DNA of 64,000 nucleotides from Afipia sp964384815 (GCA_964384815.1 CAYLLZ010000003.1:186001-250000); one strand, 5' to 3'; shown: positions 25,118 to 36,325, numbered from the stretch's first letter. Numbers and translations: made by a program. The notes: generated by a model from the letters alone, not told the origin.

Positions 25118-26551
25118 TCAGAACAGCGACTTCGCGGCGATTGTCGCCGCATTAACCAGCGGAGCCGGATAGACGAAGAACAGCAGGTTGAACACGCCGG
25201 CGACCGCGAGCACGGCCCGCAATTCGCCGCCCATCGGCTCGACCGCGCCCTTCGGCTCGTCGAAATACATCACCTTGATGATCGACAGATAGTAGAACGC
25301 GCCCACCACGCTGGTGATGACGCCGATCACCGACAACACGAACAGGCCGGACTGGATCGCCGCCAGGAAGACGTAGAACTTGGCGAAGAAGCCTGCGAGC
25401 GGCGGCACGCCGGCCAGCGAGAACAGCAGCATCGCGAACAGGAACGCCAGCACCGGGTTGGTGCGCGACAGGCCGGCGAAATCGCTGATCTGCTCGACGT
25501 TGTGGCCGTTGCGCTTCATCGCCAGGATCACCGAGAAGGTGCCGAGCGTCATCGCGACATAGATGGCGAGATACAGGATCACGCCCTGCGCGCCCTGCTC
25601 CGTGCCTGCGGCGAGGCCGACCAGCGCGAAGCCCATATGGCCGATGGAAGAATAGGCCATCATGCGCTTGATGTTCTTCTGGCCGATCGCCGCGAACGAG
25701 CCGAGCGCCATCGAGGCGATCGCAACGAAGGTCACGATCTGCTGCCACTCATGCGTGACGCCGGGAAACGCGGTCAACACGACACGGGTGAAGATCGCAA
25801 GCGCTGCCACCTTCGGTGCCGAAGCGAAGAACGCCGTCACCGGGGTCGGTGCGCCTTCATAGACGTCCGGCGTCCACATGTGGAACGGCACGGCCGAGAC
25901 CTTGAAGCACAGGCCCGCAAGCAGGAAAACGATGCCGAACAGGATGCCGAGGCCGCCGGTCTTGGCGGCCGCCGCGATGCCGGCGAACGACACCGTGCCG
26001 GTGAAGCCGTAAATCAGCGAAGCGCCGTACAGCAGCATGCCGGACGACAGCGAGCCGAGCACGAAATACTTCAGGCCGGATTCGGTGGACTTGGCGTTGT
26101 CGCGATGGCTGGAGGCGACGACATAGAGCGCGAAGCTCATCAGTTCGAGGCCGAGATAGAGCATCACGAGGTCGCCGGCGGAGATCAGCACCATCATGCC
26201 GATGCTCGAAAGCAGCACCAGAATGGCGTATTCGAAAATCCGGACCTGATGGGCGAGATAGCGGCGCGACAGCACCAGCGTCGCGGCCGAGCCGATCAGC
26301 GACAATATCTTCAGAAAGCGCGCGAAGTCATCGACGATGAAGCTGCCGCCGAAAGTGGTCAGCTTGCCGGGCGGCAGCATCAGCACCAGAATGCCGGTGA
26401 CCACGAGCAGGATGGTGGAGAGCACGGTGACGGGAAGGACCGCGCTCGTGCCGCGATAGGCGCCTACCATCAGCAGCAGCATCGCGCCGACCGCCAGCAC
26501 GATCTCCGGCAGCACCGGGAGCAGCGAATAGCTTGCAATGTCGAAATTCAT
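25118..26551 (-). CDS. nuoN: NADH-quinone oxidoreductase subunit N
   Basis: Antiporter-like membrane subunit of complex I, proton pumping. 477 residues with about 14 helices. Conserved features include a Glu in the fifth-helix region (LYLGLELMSFALYV) and Lys in GLCFKVSAVPFHMWTPDVYEGAP. Start MNFDIASYSLLPVLPEIVLA. The last nuo gene of the operon. Confidence 0.96.
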   Translation of the reverse strand: MNFDIASYSLLPVLPEIVLAVGAMLLLMVGAYRGTSAVLPVTVLSTILLVVTGILVLMLPPGKLTTFGGSFIVDDFARFLKILSLIGSAATLVLSRRYLAHQVRIFEYAILVLLSSIGMMVLISAGDLVMLYLGLELMSFALYVVASSHRDNAKSTESGLKYFVLGSLSSGMLLYGASLIYGFTGTVSFAGIAAAAKTGGLGILFGIVFLLAGLCFKVSAVPFHMWTPDVYEGAPTPVTAFFASAPKVAALAIFTRVVLTAFPGVTHEWQQIVTFVAIASMALGSFAAIGQKNIKRMMAYSSIGHMGFALVGLAAGTEQGAQGVILYLAIYVAMTLGTFSVILAMKRNGHNVEQISDFAGLSRTNPVLAFLFAMLLFSLAGVPPLAGFFAKFYVFLAAIQSGLFVLSVIGVITSVVGAFYYLSIIKVMYFDEPKGAVEPMGGELRAVLAVAGVFNLLFFVYPAPLVNAATIAAKSLF

Positions 26552-26573
26552 GGCGTGCTGTCCTGCCCTGCTC

Positions 26574-28082
26574 TCAGTTTAAGGCCGCGGCCTTCACGGC
26601 CGTGATCGCCGCGCTGTAATTGTTGACGAGTTGCTGCACCGAGGCCGCCGACATATCCAGCACCGGCTTCGGATAGACGCCGAACAGGATGGTCAACACC
26701 ACGAACGGCGCAAGGATGAAGACCTCGCGCGCGGTCATGTCCTTGATCGAGGCCAGCGCCGGCTTCTCCAGAACGCCGAACACGATCTTGCGGTAGAGCC
26801 AGAGCGCATAGGCCGCCGAGAGAATGACGCCGAGTGTGGCGAAGATGGCGGTCGGGACCGAAACCTTGAAGGTGCCGAGCAGCGTCAGGAATTCGCCGAC
26901 GAATCCGGAGGTGCCGGGCAGACCAACATTGGCCATGGTGAAGACCATGAACACCAGCGCATAGAGCGGCATACGGTTGACAAGACCGCCATAGGCCGCG
27001 ATCTCGCGGGTGTGCATGCGGTCGTAGATGATGCCGACGCAGAGGAACAGCGCGCCGGAGACGATTCCGTGCGACACCATCTGGAACACGCCGCCCGCAA
27101 CGCCCTGCGTGGTGCCGGCGAAGATGCCCATGGTGACGAAGCCCATATGCGCGACCGAGGAGTACGCAATCAGCTTCTTCATGTCCTCCTGCATCAAGGC
27201 GACCAGCGAGGTGTAGACGATCGCGATCGCCGAGAGCGTCCACACCAGCGGCGCGAAATCATGCGAGGCCAGCGGGAACATCGGCAGCGAGAAGCGCAGG
27301 AAGCCGTAGCCGCCCATCTTCAGCAGGATCGCCGCCAGCACGACCGAGCCCGCGGTCGGCGCCTCGACGTGCGCATCCGGCAGCCAGGTGTGGACCGGCC
27401 ACATCGGCATCTTCACCGCGAAGGAAGCGAAGAACGCCAGCCACGCCCAGGTCTGCATGCCGCGCGGCACTGCCGTGGTCATCAGCGTCGGAATGTCGGT
27501 GGTGCCGGCATTCCAGTACAGCGCCATGATGGCGAGCAGCATCAGCACCGAGCCGAGCAACGTGTAGAGGAAGAACTTGAAGGTGGCGTAGACCCGGCGC
27601 GGGCCGCCCCACACGCCGATGATCAGGAACATCGGAATGAGGCCGCCTTCGAAGAACAGATAGAACAGCACGAGGTCGAGCGCCGAGAAGGTGCCGACCA
27701 TCAGCGTTTCCAGAATGAGGAACGCCATCATGTATTCGCGCACGCGCAGCTTCACCGCGCGCCAGCTCGCCAAGATGCAGAACGGCATCAGCGCGGTGGT
27801 GAGGATCACGAACGGCAGCGAGATGCCGTCCACCCCCATGTGGTAGGTGATGGTGTTGGCGAGCCAGGGCGCCTTCTCGACGAACTGGAAGCCCGCCTGC
27901 GCCGGATCGAACCGCATCACCAGAACGAGCGAGACCGCAAAGGTGACGATCGTGGTCCACAGCGCGACCCAGCGCGCGGTGCGGTTGGCGGCTTCCTCGC
28001 CGCCACGCGCCATGAGGTAAACCAGCACGGCGCCGACGACCGGCAGGAAGGTGACGATGGAAAGCACAGGCCAGGTTGTCAT
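26574..28082 (-). CDS. nuoM: NADH-quinone oxidoreductase subunit M
   Basis: Antiporter-like proton-pumping subunit. The ATG at 28082 (MTTWPVLSIVTFLPVVGAVL) gives 502 residues; upstream read-through has no family similarity and overlaps nuoL. The key Glu is in LFYLFFEGGLIPMFLIIGVWGG and the key Lys in FAVKMPMWPVHTWLPDAHVEAP. Overlaps the nuoL stop by four bases (ATGA). Confidence 0.96.
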   Translation of the reverse strand: MTTWPVLSIVTFLPVVGAVLVYLMARGGEEAANRTARWVALWTTIVTFAVSLVLVMRFDPAQAGFQFVEKAPWLANTITYHMGVDGISLPFVILTTALMPFCILASWRAVKLRVREYMMAFLILETLMVGTFSALDLVLFYLFFEGGLIPMFLIIGVWGGPRRVYATFKFFLYTLLGSVLMLLAIMALYWNAGTTDIPTLMTTAVPRGMQTWAWLAFFASFAVKMPMWPVHTWLPDAHVEAPTAGSVVLAAILLKMGGYGFLRFSLPMFPLASHDFAPLVWTLSAIAIVYTSLVALMQEDMKKLIAYSSVAHMGFVTMGIFAGTTQGVAGGVFQMVSHGIVSGALFLCVGIIYDRMHTREIAAYGGLVNRMPLYALVFMVFTMANVGLPGTSGFVGEFLTLLGTFKVSVPTAIFATLGVILSAAYALWLYRKIVFGVLEKPALASIKDMTAREVFILAPFVVLTILFGVYPKPVLDMSAASVQQLVNNYSAAITAVKAAALN

Positions 28083-30193
28083 TGCTGGCCCCCGACGCCG
28101 AACATGAACCAGGTGATGAGCCCCGCGACACCGATCATCATCGCGAAGGCATAGTGATAGAGATAGCCGGTCTGCACGCGCATCAGCCTGCGCGTCACAT
28201 CCAGCACCCGGGCGGACACGCCGTCCGGACCGAAGCCGTCGATCACGAGACCATCGCCCTTCTTCCAGAGGAAGCGCCCGAGCCACTTGGCGGGACGCAC
28301 GAAGATCACGTCATACAGCTCGTCGAAGTACCACTTGTTGAGCAGGAACCTGTAGAGCAGCGGATGGTGGCTGGCGAGTTCGACCGGCAGATACGGCCGG
28401 CGGATGTAGAACAGCCACGCCACGGCGAAGCCCACCGCCATCATCACCGTCGGCGAGAATGCGATCCACGCCGGGATGTGATGCATCTCTTCCAGAATGT
28501 TCGGCTTCAGCTTCAGCGACTCGCGGAAGAACTCATCGACGCCGTGGCCGACGAACAGCTCCTTGAACGGGAAGCCGGCGAGCAACGAACCCGCGGCCAG
28601 CACATACAGCGGCACCATCATCACCCACGGATTCTCGTGCGCGGCCTCGTAATGATGATGGTCGTGCGGCTCGCCGTGGAAGGTCTTGAAGATCAGACGC
28701 CACGAGTAGAACGAGGTCAGGCCGGCTGCCACCACGGTCGCGAGGAAGGCATAGAGCGCGAACGGGTTGTGCGAGACGAACGCGGATTCGATGATCGCAT
28801 CCTTGGAGAAATAGCCGGCGGTGAGCGGGAAGCCGGTCAGCGCCAGCGTGCCGATCACCATGGTCGCGTAGGTGTACGGAATGCGATCCTTCAGACCGCC
28901 CATGTTGCGAATGTCCTGCTCGTGATGCATCGCGGCGATCACCGAGCCGGACCCCAGGAACAGCAGCGCCTTGAAGAAGGCATGCGTGAACAGATGGAAC
29001 ATGCCGACCGAATAGGCGCCCGCCCCCATCGCCACGAACATGTAGCCGAGCTGCGAACAGGTCGAATAGGCGACGATGCGCTTGATGTCGTTCTGCACGA
29101 GGCCGATGGTCGCGGCGAACAGCGCCGTAGTGCCGCCGATCAGCATCACAAAAGCCTGCGCGTTCGGCGCCAGCTCGAACAGCGGCGACAGACGCGCCAC
29201 CATGAAGACGCCGGCGGTGACCATGGTCGCGGCGTGGATCAGCGCCGACACCGGGGTCGGGCCTTCCATCGCATCCGGCAACCAGGTGTGCAGCAGGAAC
29301 TGCGCCGACTTGCCCATCGCGCCCATGAACAGCAGCAGGCAGGTGAAGGTCAGCGCATCGACATCCCAGTGAAAGACATGGATGGTCTTGCCGACGAGGC
29401 TCGGCGCCGAGGCGAAGATGGTCTCGAAATCGGTCGAGCCGACCAGCGCGAAGATCGCGAAGATGCCAAGCGCAAAACCGAAGTCGCCGACGCGGTTGAC
29501 CACGAACGCCTTGATCGCGGCGGCATTGGCCGACGGCTTCTGGAACCAGAACCCGATCAGCAGATAGCTCGCAAGGCCCACGCCTTCCCAGCCGAAGAAG
29601 AGCTGCACCAGATTGTCCGCCGTCACCAGCATCAGCATCGCGAAGGTGAACAGCGACAGATACGCCATGAAGCGCGGACGGTTCGGATCCTCGTGCATGT
29701 AGCCGATCGAATACAGGTGCACGAGCGAGGACACCGAGGTGACCACGACCAGCATGACCGCGGTCAGCGTATCGACGCGCAACGTCCAGGCGATCTTGAG
29801 GTCGCCGGAATTGATCCACGGCAACAGGTCGATACGGGCCGCGTGATGCAGCAGGCCGACATCGACGAAGGCGACCCACGACAGCGCCGCCGAAATCAGC
29901 AGCAGCATGGTGGTGATAACTTCCGCGGCGCGCGAGCCCGCAGCCGGCGGCTCAACCGGGCCGTGGTCGTCATGGCCGTGACCGTCCATCGGCTCGTCAT
30001 GCGAGGCATGAATGACACCCGCGTCCTTATCCACCGGAACGGCGTGATGGGCGACGGCATGACCGTGGCCATGGCCGTGGTCGGCATGCTCCATCTCGTC
30101 GCCGCTCGGGTTGCGCCCGTGCGCGCCCCAGATGGCGATCGCGCCGGCGATCAGGGCGCCGATCAGCGGCAGGAATACGATGGCCTGAATCAT
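28079..30193 (-). CDS. nuoL: NADH-quinone oxidoreductase subunit L with a His-rich insertion
   Basis: Distal antiporter-like subunit with the long lateral helix. 704 residues, about 50-90 longer than typical. Core motifs: FFGWEGVGLASYLLIGFW, GAMGKSAQFLLHTWLPDAMEGPTPVSAL and FLGSGSVIAAMHHEQDIRNMGG. The extra length is mostly a loop after helix 1 (about residues 25-85) with thirteen histidines, including HGHGHAVAHH and GHGHDDHG. A second His group (PHDHHHYEAAHENP) lies near residue 510. The insert suggests metal binding or a surface tail; no evidence that it alters pumping. Confidence 0.95.
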   Translation of the reverse strand: MIQAIVFLPLIGALIAGAIAIWGAHGRNPSGDEMEHADHGHGHGHAVAHHAVPVDKDAGVIHASHDEPMDGHGHDDHGPVEPPAAGSRAAEVITTMLLLISAALSWVAFVDVGLLHHAARIDLLPWINSGDLKIAWTLRVDTLTAVMLVVVTSVSSLVHLYSIGYMHEDPNRPRFMAYLSLFTFAMLMLVTADNLVQLFFGWEGVGLASYLLIGFWFQKPSANAAAIKAFVVNRVGDFGFALGIFAIFALVGSTDFETIFASAPSLVGKTIHVFHWDVDALTFTCLLLFMGAMGKSAQFLLHTWLPDAMEGPTPVSALIHAATMVTAGVFMVARLSPLFELAPNAQAFVMLIGGTTALFAATIGLVQNDIKRIVAYSTCSQLGYMFVAMGAGAYSVGMFHLFTHAFFKALLFLGSGSVIAAMHHEQDIRNMGGLKDRIPYTYATMVIGTLALTGFPLTAGYFSKDAIIESAFVSHNPFALYAFLATVVAAGLTSFYSWRLIFKTFHGEPHDHHHYEAAHENPWVMMVPLYVLAAGSLLAGFPFKELFVGHGVDEFFRESLKLKPNILEEMHHIPAWIAFSPTVMMAVGFAVAWLFYIRRPYLPVELASHHPLLYRFLLNKWYFDELYDVIFVRPAKWLGRFLWKKGDGLVIDGFGPDGVSARVLDVTRRLMRVQTGYLYHYAFAMMIGVAGLITWFMFGVGGQQ

Positions 30194-30200
30194 GTTGGTC

Positions 30201-30509
30201 TCAGCCCTTCATCAGGTTGATGTCTTCGACCGCGATCGAGCCGCGGTTGCGGAAGAACACCACCAGCACCGCAAGGCCGATCGCCGCTTCCGCCGCCGCC
30301 ACGGTCAGCACGAGAAGCGCGTAAACCTGCCCCACGATGTCATTAAGAAAACTCGAGAACGCGACAAGGTTGATGTTCGCCGACAAGAGGATCAACTCGA
30401 TCGACATCAGGATGATGATGACGTTCTTGCGGTTGATGAAGATGCCAAGGATCCCCAGCGTGAACAGGATCGCGCCGACCGCGAGGTAATGTCCGAGACC
30501 GATCGTCAT
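30201..30509 (-). CDS. nuoK: NADH-quinone oxidoreductase subunit K
   Basis: 102 residues, exactly typical, three helices, with the conserved membrane glutamates in LMSIELILLSANINLV and AAAEAAIGLAVLV. ATG at 30509 (MTIGLGHYLAVG) overlaps the nuoJ stop by four bases; a GTG three codons upstream is less likely. Confidence 0.96.
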   Translation of the reverse strand: MTIGLGHYLAVGAILFTLGILGIFINRKNVIIILMSIELILLSANINLVAFSSFLNDIVGQVYALLVLTVAAAEAAIGLAVLVVFFRNRGSIAVEDINLMKG

Positions 30510-31144
30510 TTCACCCACTCCCCGGCATCTGCGTCCTGAAGCCCCTGCCCCGACGCCACCTTGCGCATCGCCATCGCGGTCGCCTTGCCGCGTGCGTTCT
30601 GCGCGCTGATGTCCTGACGCTTGACGCTGGCCTTGTGGCGCAGCGTCAGCACGATCGCGCCGATCATCGCCACCAGCAGCACCAGACCCGCCATCTGGAA
30701 GTAATGGATGTAGCGGGTGTAGAGCACGAGGCCGATCGCCTCGGTGTTGGTGATCGCGCTCGGGATCGGCGCTGTGATCGACTTGCTGATGTTCGGGCTG
30801 ATGACCCAGCCGCCCGCGACCAGCAGAAGCTCGGCGAGGAAGATCGCGCCGACCAGAAGTCCGATCGGCAGATATTCGATGAAACCCTGCCGCAGTTCGG
30901 CGAAGTCCACATCGAGCATCATGATCACGAACAGGAACAGCACCGCCACCGCGCCGACATAGACGACCACCAGGATCATCGCGAGGAATTCGGCGCCGAG
31001 CAGCAGGAACAGCCCCGCTGCGTTAACGAAGGCGAGGATCATGAACAGCACGGAGTGCACCGGGTTGCGCGCGGTGATGACCATCACCGCGGACGCGACG
31101 CAGACGCCGGCGAAGAGATAGAAGAAGAGCGCGGGAAAAATCAT
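30506..31144 (-). CDS. nuoJ: NADH-quinone oxidoreductase subunit J
   Basis: 212 residues, five helices in the first 170, with NPVHSVLFMILAFVNAAGLF and VVYVGAVAVLFLFVIMML (the pi-bulge helix region). The C-terminal 40 residues are a polar, Lys/Arg-rich tail. Between nuoI and nuoK. Confidence 0.95.
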   Translation of the reverse strand: MIFPALFFYLFAGVCVASAVMVITARNPVHSVLFMILAFVNAAGLFLLLGAEFLAMILVVVYVGAVAVLFLFVIMMLDVDFAELRQGFIEYLPIGLLVGAIFLAELLLVAGGWVISPNISKSITAPIPSAITNTEAIGLVLYTRYIHYFQMAGLVLLVAMIGAIVLTLRHKASVKRQDISAQNARGKATAMAMRKVASGQGLQDADAGEWVK

Positions 31145-31153
31145 GCGGCTGCT

Positions 31154-31642
31154 CTATCGGTAGGGCGCGTCGAGCGCGATGTTCTTGGCGATTTCGCGCT
31201 CCCAGCGGTCACCGTTGGCGAGCAGGCGTGCCTTGTCATAGTAAAGCTCCTCGCGCGTCTCGGTCGCGAACTCGAAATTCGGTCCCTCGACGATGGCTTC
31301 GACCGGGCAAGCCTCCTGGCACAGGCCACAATAGATGCACTTCACCATGTCGATGTCGTAGCGCACGGTGCGGCGGGTGCCGTCGTTGCGGCGCGGGCCG
31401 GCCTCGATGGTGATGGCCTGCGCCGGACAGATCGCCTCGCACAGCTTGCAGGCGATGCAGCGTTCCTCGCCGTTCGGATAACGGCGCAGCGCATGCTCGC
31501 CCCGGAAGCGTGGCGAGATCGGCCCCTTCTCGAAGGGATAGTTCAGGGTCGGCTTCGGCTTGAAGAAGTAGCGCATCGTCAGCACGAAGGCTGCGGCGAA
31601 CTCCTTGAGCAAAAGCGAATTGGCTGCGGATGCTATACCCAT
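31154..31642 (-). CDS. nuoI: NADH-quinone oxidoreductase subunit I
   Basis: Peripheral-arm subunit carrying two [4Fe-4S] clusters (N6a, N6b). ATG at 31642 gives 162 residues. Two CxxCxxC...CP motifs: CIACKLCEAICPAQA and CIYCGLCQEACPVEAI. Starts MGIASAANSLLLKEFAAAF. Confidence 0.96.
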   Translation of the reverse strand: MGIASAANSLLLKEFAAAFVLTMRYFFKPKPTLNYPFEKGPISPRFRGEHALRRYPNGEERCIACKLCEAICPAQAITIEAGPRRNDGTRRTVRYDIDMVKCIYCGLCQEACPVEAIVEGPNFEFATETREELYYDKARLLANGDRWEREIAKNIALDAPYR

Positions 31643-31649
31643 GATGTCC

Positions 31650-32720
31650 TCACTTCGGCGCGATGCCTGCGAACTGCAGGACACCCGCGACGATCACAAC
31701 CATCGCCAGCGACAACGGCAGGAAGACTTTCCAGCCGAGCCGCATGAGCTGGTCGTAGCGGTAACGGGGAACGATCGCCTTCGCCATCGCGAACATGAAG
31801 AACATCGCGAACAGCTTCAGCGTGAACCAGATGACGCCCGGCACCCAGTTGAACGGCGGCAGATCGATCGGCGGCAGCCAGCCGCCCATGAACAGGATCG
31901 CGCCCATCGCGCACATGGTGCAGATCGCGACATACTCGCCGAGCATGAACAGCAGATACGGCGTCGAGCCGTATTCGACCATGAAGCCGGCGACGAGTTC
32001 GGACTCGGCCTCGACGAGGTCGAACGGCGGACGGTTGGTTTCCGCCAGCGCCGACACGTAGAAGATCACGAACATCGGCAACAGCGGCAGCCAGTACCAG
32101 TTCAGGAACGTCAGCCACGGCAGGCCGATCATGGTGGCGAGGCCTTTAGTGTGCTGCGCCTCGACGATCGCGGTGAGGTTCAGCGAGCCAACGCACAGCA
32201 GAACCGTAACGATCACGAAGCCGATCGAGACTTCGTAGGACACCATCTGCGCGGCCGAGCGCAGCGCGGCCAGGAACGGATATTTCGAGTTCGACGACCA
32301 GCCCGCCATGATGATGCCGTAGATCGACAGCGAGGAAATCGCGAAAATATAAAGGATGCCGACATTGATGTCGGCGATCACCCAGTTGAGATTGACCGGG
32401 ATCACCGCCCAGGCGGCCAGCGCGAGAACGCAGCTCACCAGCGGCGCCAGCAGGAACACGCCCTTGTTGGAGCCGGCCGGAATAACCGGCTCTTTCAGCA
32501 CGAACTTCAGAAGGTCGGCAAAGGATTGCAGCAAGCCCCACGGACCGACGACGTTCGGGCCGCGCCGGATCTGCACCGCAGCCCAGATCTTGCGGTCGGC
32601 GAGCAGGATGTAGGCGATCGCAACCAGCAGCACGACAAGCAGCAGCACGCTCTGCGCCAGCATCACGATCAGTGGCCAGATGATATCGGTCCAGGCCGAG
32701 CTTGCGAAGAATTCGGACAT
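31650..32720 (-). CDS. nuoH: NADH-quinone oxidoreductase subunit H
   Basis: Membrane subunit that forms the quinone-entry chamber with NuoB/D. 356 residues, eight helices. Conserved QIRRGPNVVGPWGLLQSFAD, MAGWSSNSKYPFLAALRSAAQM, SYEVSIG, AETNRPPFDLVEAESELVAGF, and EYVAICTMCA. Confidence 0.96.
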   Translation of the reverse strand: MSEFFASSAWTDIIWPLIVMLAQSVLLLVVLLVAIAYILLADRKIWAAVQIRRGPNVVGPWGLLQSFADLLKFVLKEPVIPAGSNKGVFLLAPLVSCVLALAAWAVIPVNLNWVIADINVGILYIFAISSLSIYGIIMAGWSSNSKYPFLAALRSAAQMVSYEVSIGFVIVTVLLCVGSLNLTAIVEAQHTKGLATMIGLPWLTFLNWYWLPLLPMFVIFYVSALAETNRPPFDLVEAESELVAGFMVEYGSTPYLLFMLGEYVAICTMCAMGAILFMGGWLPPIDLPPFNWVPGVIWFTLKLFAMFFMFAMAKAIVPRYRYDQLMRLGWKVFLPLSLAMVVIVAGVLQFAGIAPK

Positions 32721-32727
32721 CGTGTGC

Positions 32728-34803
32728 TTACTCCGCCGCGTTCAGCATCTGGCCGGAAGCCAAACGCGAGCATTCAGCCATCACCGCGGAAGCCCGCGCG
32801 ATGGGATTGGTCAGATAGAAGTCCGCGACCGGGCTCTTGAACGCGCTCTTGTCGAGTGTGCCGCCGCGCGAGGCAAGCCGCTTGAGGCCTGCCGCGTCGC
32901 CGGCCTCGATCTGGTCGATACGCATCAGATGCGGCACGATCCGGAACATCGCCTGACGCAGTTGCGCCAGCGAGTCATAAGGCAGCTTCTTGCCCACCGC
33001 CTCGGACAGCGCGCGGATGATCGCCCAGTCCTCTCGCGCCTCGCCCGGCGGGAAGGATGCACGGTTCGCCATCTGCACCCGGCCCTCGGTGTTGACGTAG
33101 ATGCCGGTCTTTTCGGTATAGGCCGCGCCCGGCAGGATCACGTCGGCGCGATGTGCGCCGCGGTCGCCATGGGTGCCGATATAGACGACGAACGCGCCTT
33201 CCGGCACTTCGACTTCATCGGCGCCGAGCAGGAACAGCACGTCGAGCGCGCGCGGCGCCAGCATCTGCGCCGCCGTCAGTGTGCCCTCGCCCGGCGTGAA
33301 CCCGATGTCGAGCGCGCCAACCTGCGAGGCCGAGTTGTGTAGAACCGCAAAACCGTTCCAGCCGTCCTTCACCGCGCCGATATCGCTTGCAAGCTTGGCG
33401 GCGAGCGCCAGCACCGCAGCGCCGTCCTTGCGGGCGACGGCCCCTGCCCCGACCAGCACGATCGGGTTCTTGGCGTTCTTCAGCGTCTCGATGAAGGAGT
33501 GCTTGCCGCCCGCGAGTTCGGACAGCGTGTCGGTGCCCGCGCCGAGGTGCTCGTAGTCATAGGTCAGCGCGGCGTTCTCGCCGATCACGCCGACCTTGAG
33601 CTGACCGGTGCGCCAACGCTTGCGAATACGTGCGTTGAGCACCGCAGCCTCGCGGCGCGGATTGGCGCCGACGATCAGCAGCGCATCAGCCTGCTCGATG
33701 CCGGCGATGGTCGGGTTGAAGATGTAGGACGCGCGGCCCGCCGCGATGTCGAACGCATCGCCGTGCTGGGTGGCGACATTGGCCGAGCCGAACTGCGCCA
33801 GAAGCTGCTTCAGCGCGAACATGTCCTCTACGGCGGCAAGATCGCCGGCGATCGCGCCGATCCGCTTGCCGTCAGCGCGGCCGAGCTTCGCCGTGATAGC
33901 GGCGAACGCCTCGTTCCATGACGCCACGCGCAGTTTGCCGTTCTCGCGCACATACGGGCGGTCGAGGCGCTGGGTACGCAAACCGTCGACGATGTGACGG
34001 GTCTTGTCTGAGATCCATTCCTCGTTCACTGCCTCGTTGACGCGCGGCAGAATACGCATCACCTCGCGGCCGCGGGTATCGACGCGGATCGCCGAGCCGA
34101 CCGCATCCATCACGTCGATGGACTGGGTCTTGCCAAGCTCCCACGGGCGCGCGGCAAACGCGTAAGGCTTCGAAGTCAGCGCACCGACCGGGCAGATATC
34201 GACGAGGTTGCCCTGCAACTCCGACGTCAGCGCACTTTCAAGATAGGTGGTAATCTCGACATCCTCGCCGCGGCCGGTGAGGCCCATCTCCGGCACACCG
34301 CACACTTCGGTGGAGAAGCGGACGCAGCGCGTACACTGGATGCAGCGGGTCATCACGGTCTTGACGAGAACGCCCATATACTTGTCTTCGACCGCGCGCT
34401 TGTTCTCGGCAAAACGGCTGGTATCGACGCCGTAGCCCATCGCCTGGTCCTGCAGGTCGCACTCGCCACCCTGATCGCAGATCGGGCAATCGAGCGGATG
34501 GTTGATGAGCAGGAACTCCATCACGCCTTCGCGCGCCTTCTTCACCATCGGCGACTTGGTCTTCACTGACGGCAGTTCGCCGTTCGGGCCCGGACGGCAG
34601 TCGCGCACGCCCCAGGCGCAGCTGGCGACCGGCTTCGGCGAGCCAGCGACCTCGACGAGACACATGCGGCAGTTGCCGGCGATCGAAAGCCGCTCGTGGT
34701 AGCAGAAGCGCGGAATTTCCGCGCCCGCCGCCTCGCACGCCTGCAACAGCGTGTACTCCGCCGGCACGTCGATCTCTTTTCCGTCGATCAAAATCTTGGT
34801 CAT
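32728..34803 (-). CDS. nuoG: NADH-quinone oxidoreductase subunit G
   Basis: Largest peripheral-arm subunit. 691 residues. N-terminal ferredoxin-type [2Fe-2S] site (Cys34, Cys45 and Cys48 in CYHERLSIAGNCRMCLVEV, plus a later Cys), His-ligated N5 region HPLDCPICDQGGECDLQD and the [4Fe-4S] CIQCTRCVRF site. The rest is a molybdopterin-oxidoreductase-like domain without a cofactor role. Downstream of nuoF by four bases. Confidence 0.96.
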   Translation of the reverse strand: MTKILIDGKEIDVPAEYTLLQACEAAGAEIPRFCYHERLSIAGNCRMCLVEVAGSPKPVASCAWGVRDCRPGPNGELPSVKTKSPMVKKAREGVMEFLLINHPLDCPICDQGGECDLQDQAMGYGVDTSRFAENKRAVEDKYMGVLVKTVMTRCIQCTRCVRFSTEVCGVPEMGLTGRGEDVEITTYLESALTSELQGNLVDICPVGALTSKPYAFAARPWELGKTQSIDVMDAVGSAIRVDTRGREVMRILPRVNEAVNEEWISDKTRHIVDGLRTQRLDRPYVRENGKLRVASWNEAFAAITAKLGRADGKRIGAIAGDLAAVEDMFALKQLLAQFGSANVATQHGDAFDIAAGRASYIFNPTIAGIEQADALLIVGANPRREAAVLNARIRKRWRTGQLKVGVIGENAALTYDYEHLGAGTDTLSELAGGKHSFIETLKNAKNPIVLVGAGAVARKDGAAVLALAAKLASDIGAVKDGWNGFAVLHNSASQVGALDIGFTPGEGTLTAAQMLAPRALDVLFLLGADEVEVPEGAFVVYIGTHGDRGAHRADVILPGAAYTEKTGIYVNTEGRVQMANRASFPPGEAREDWAIIRALSEAVGKKLPYDSLAQLRQAMFRIVPHLMRIDQIEAGDAAGLKRLASRGGTLDKSAFKSPVADFYLTNPIARASAVMAECSRLASGQMLNAAE

Positions 34804-34807
34804 CGTC

Positions 34808-36133
<1,326 letters not shown>

Positions 36134-36151
36134 GTGTCGCTTCCTGACCCG

Positions 36152-36325
36152 TCAGCGCCTGGTTTGCTGGTAGGCGAGCGCGGCAGCCATCGCACCGAAC
36201 GCGACTGCCCAGCTCAAACTCGATTCGATGCCCGTGCCGAGCACATAGAAGTTCAGCACGAAGATGAAAACCGCCGCGCACAGCGTATGGAAAAGGATGT
36301 GGCGCAGCTTCGTACTGTCCATCAT
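36152..36325 (-). CDS. 57-residue two-helix membrane protein between nuoE and nuoF
   Basis: ATG at 36325 overlaps the nuoE stop (ATGA); stop at 36152-36154. The product begins MMDSTKLRHILFHTLCAAVF and ends ALAYQQTRR. Two hydrophobic segments (about 11-30 and 36-51) are joined by GTGIESS, with basic residues at both ends, predicting a hairpin with both termini inside. Tight coupling to nuoE suggests it is made with complex I as an accessory or assembly subunit, but I know of no family and claim no function. Confidence 0.75.
   Translation of the reverse strand: MMDSTKLRHILFHTLCAAVFIFVLNFYVLGTGIESSLSWAVAFGAMAAALAYQQTRR

Noticed and set aside
28076..30220. Long plus-strand ORF (714 codons) opposite nuoL
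   Set aside because: Its product is an Arg/His/Asp-rich low-complexity shadow; nuoL on the other strand has full family motifs.
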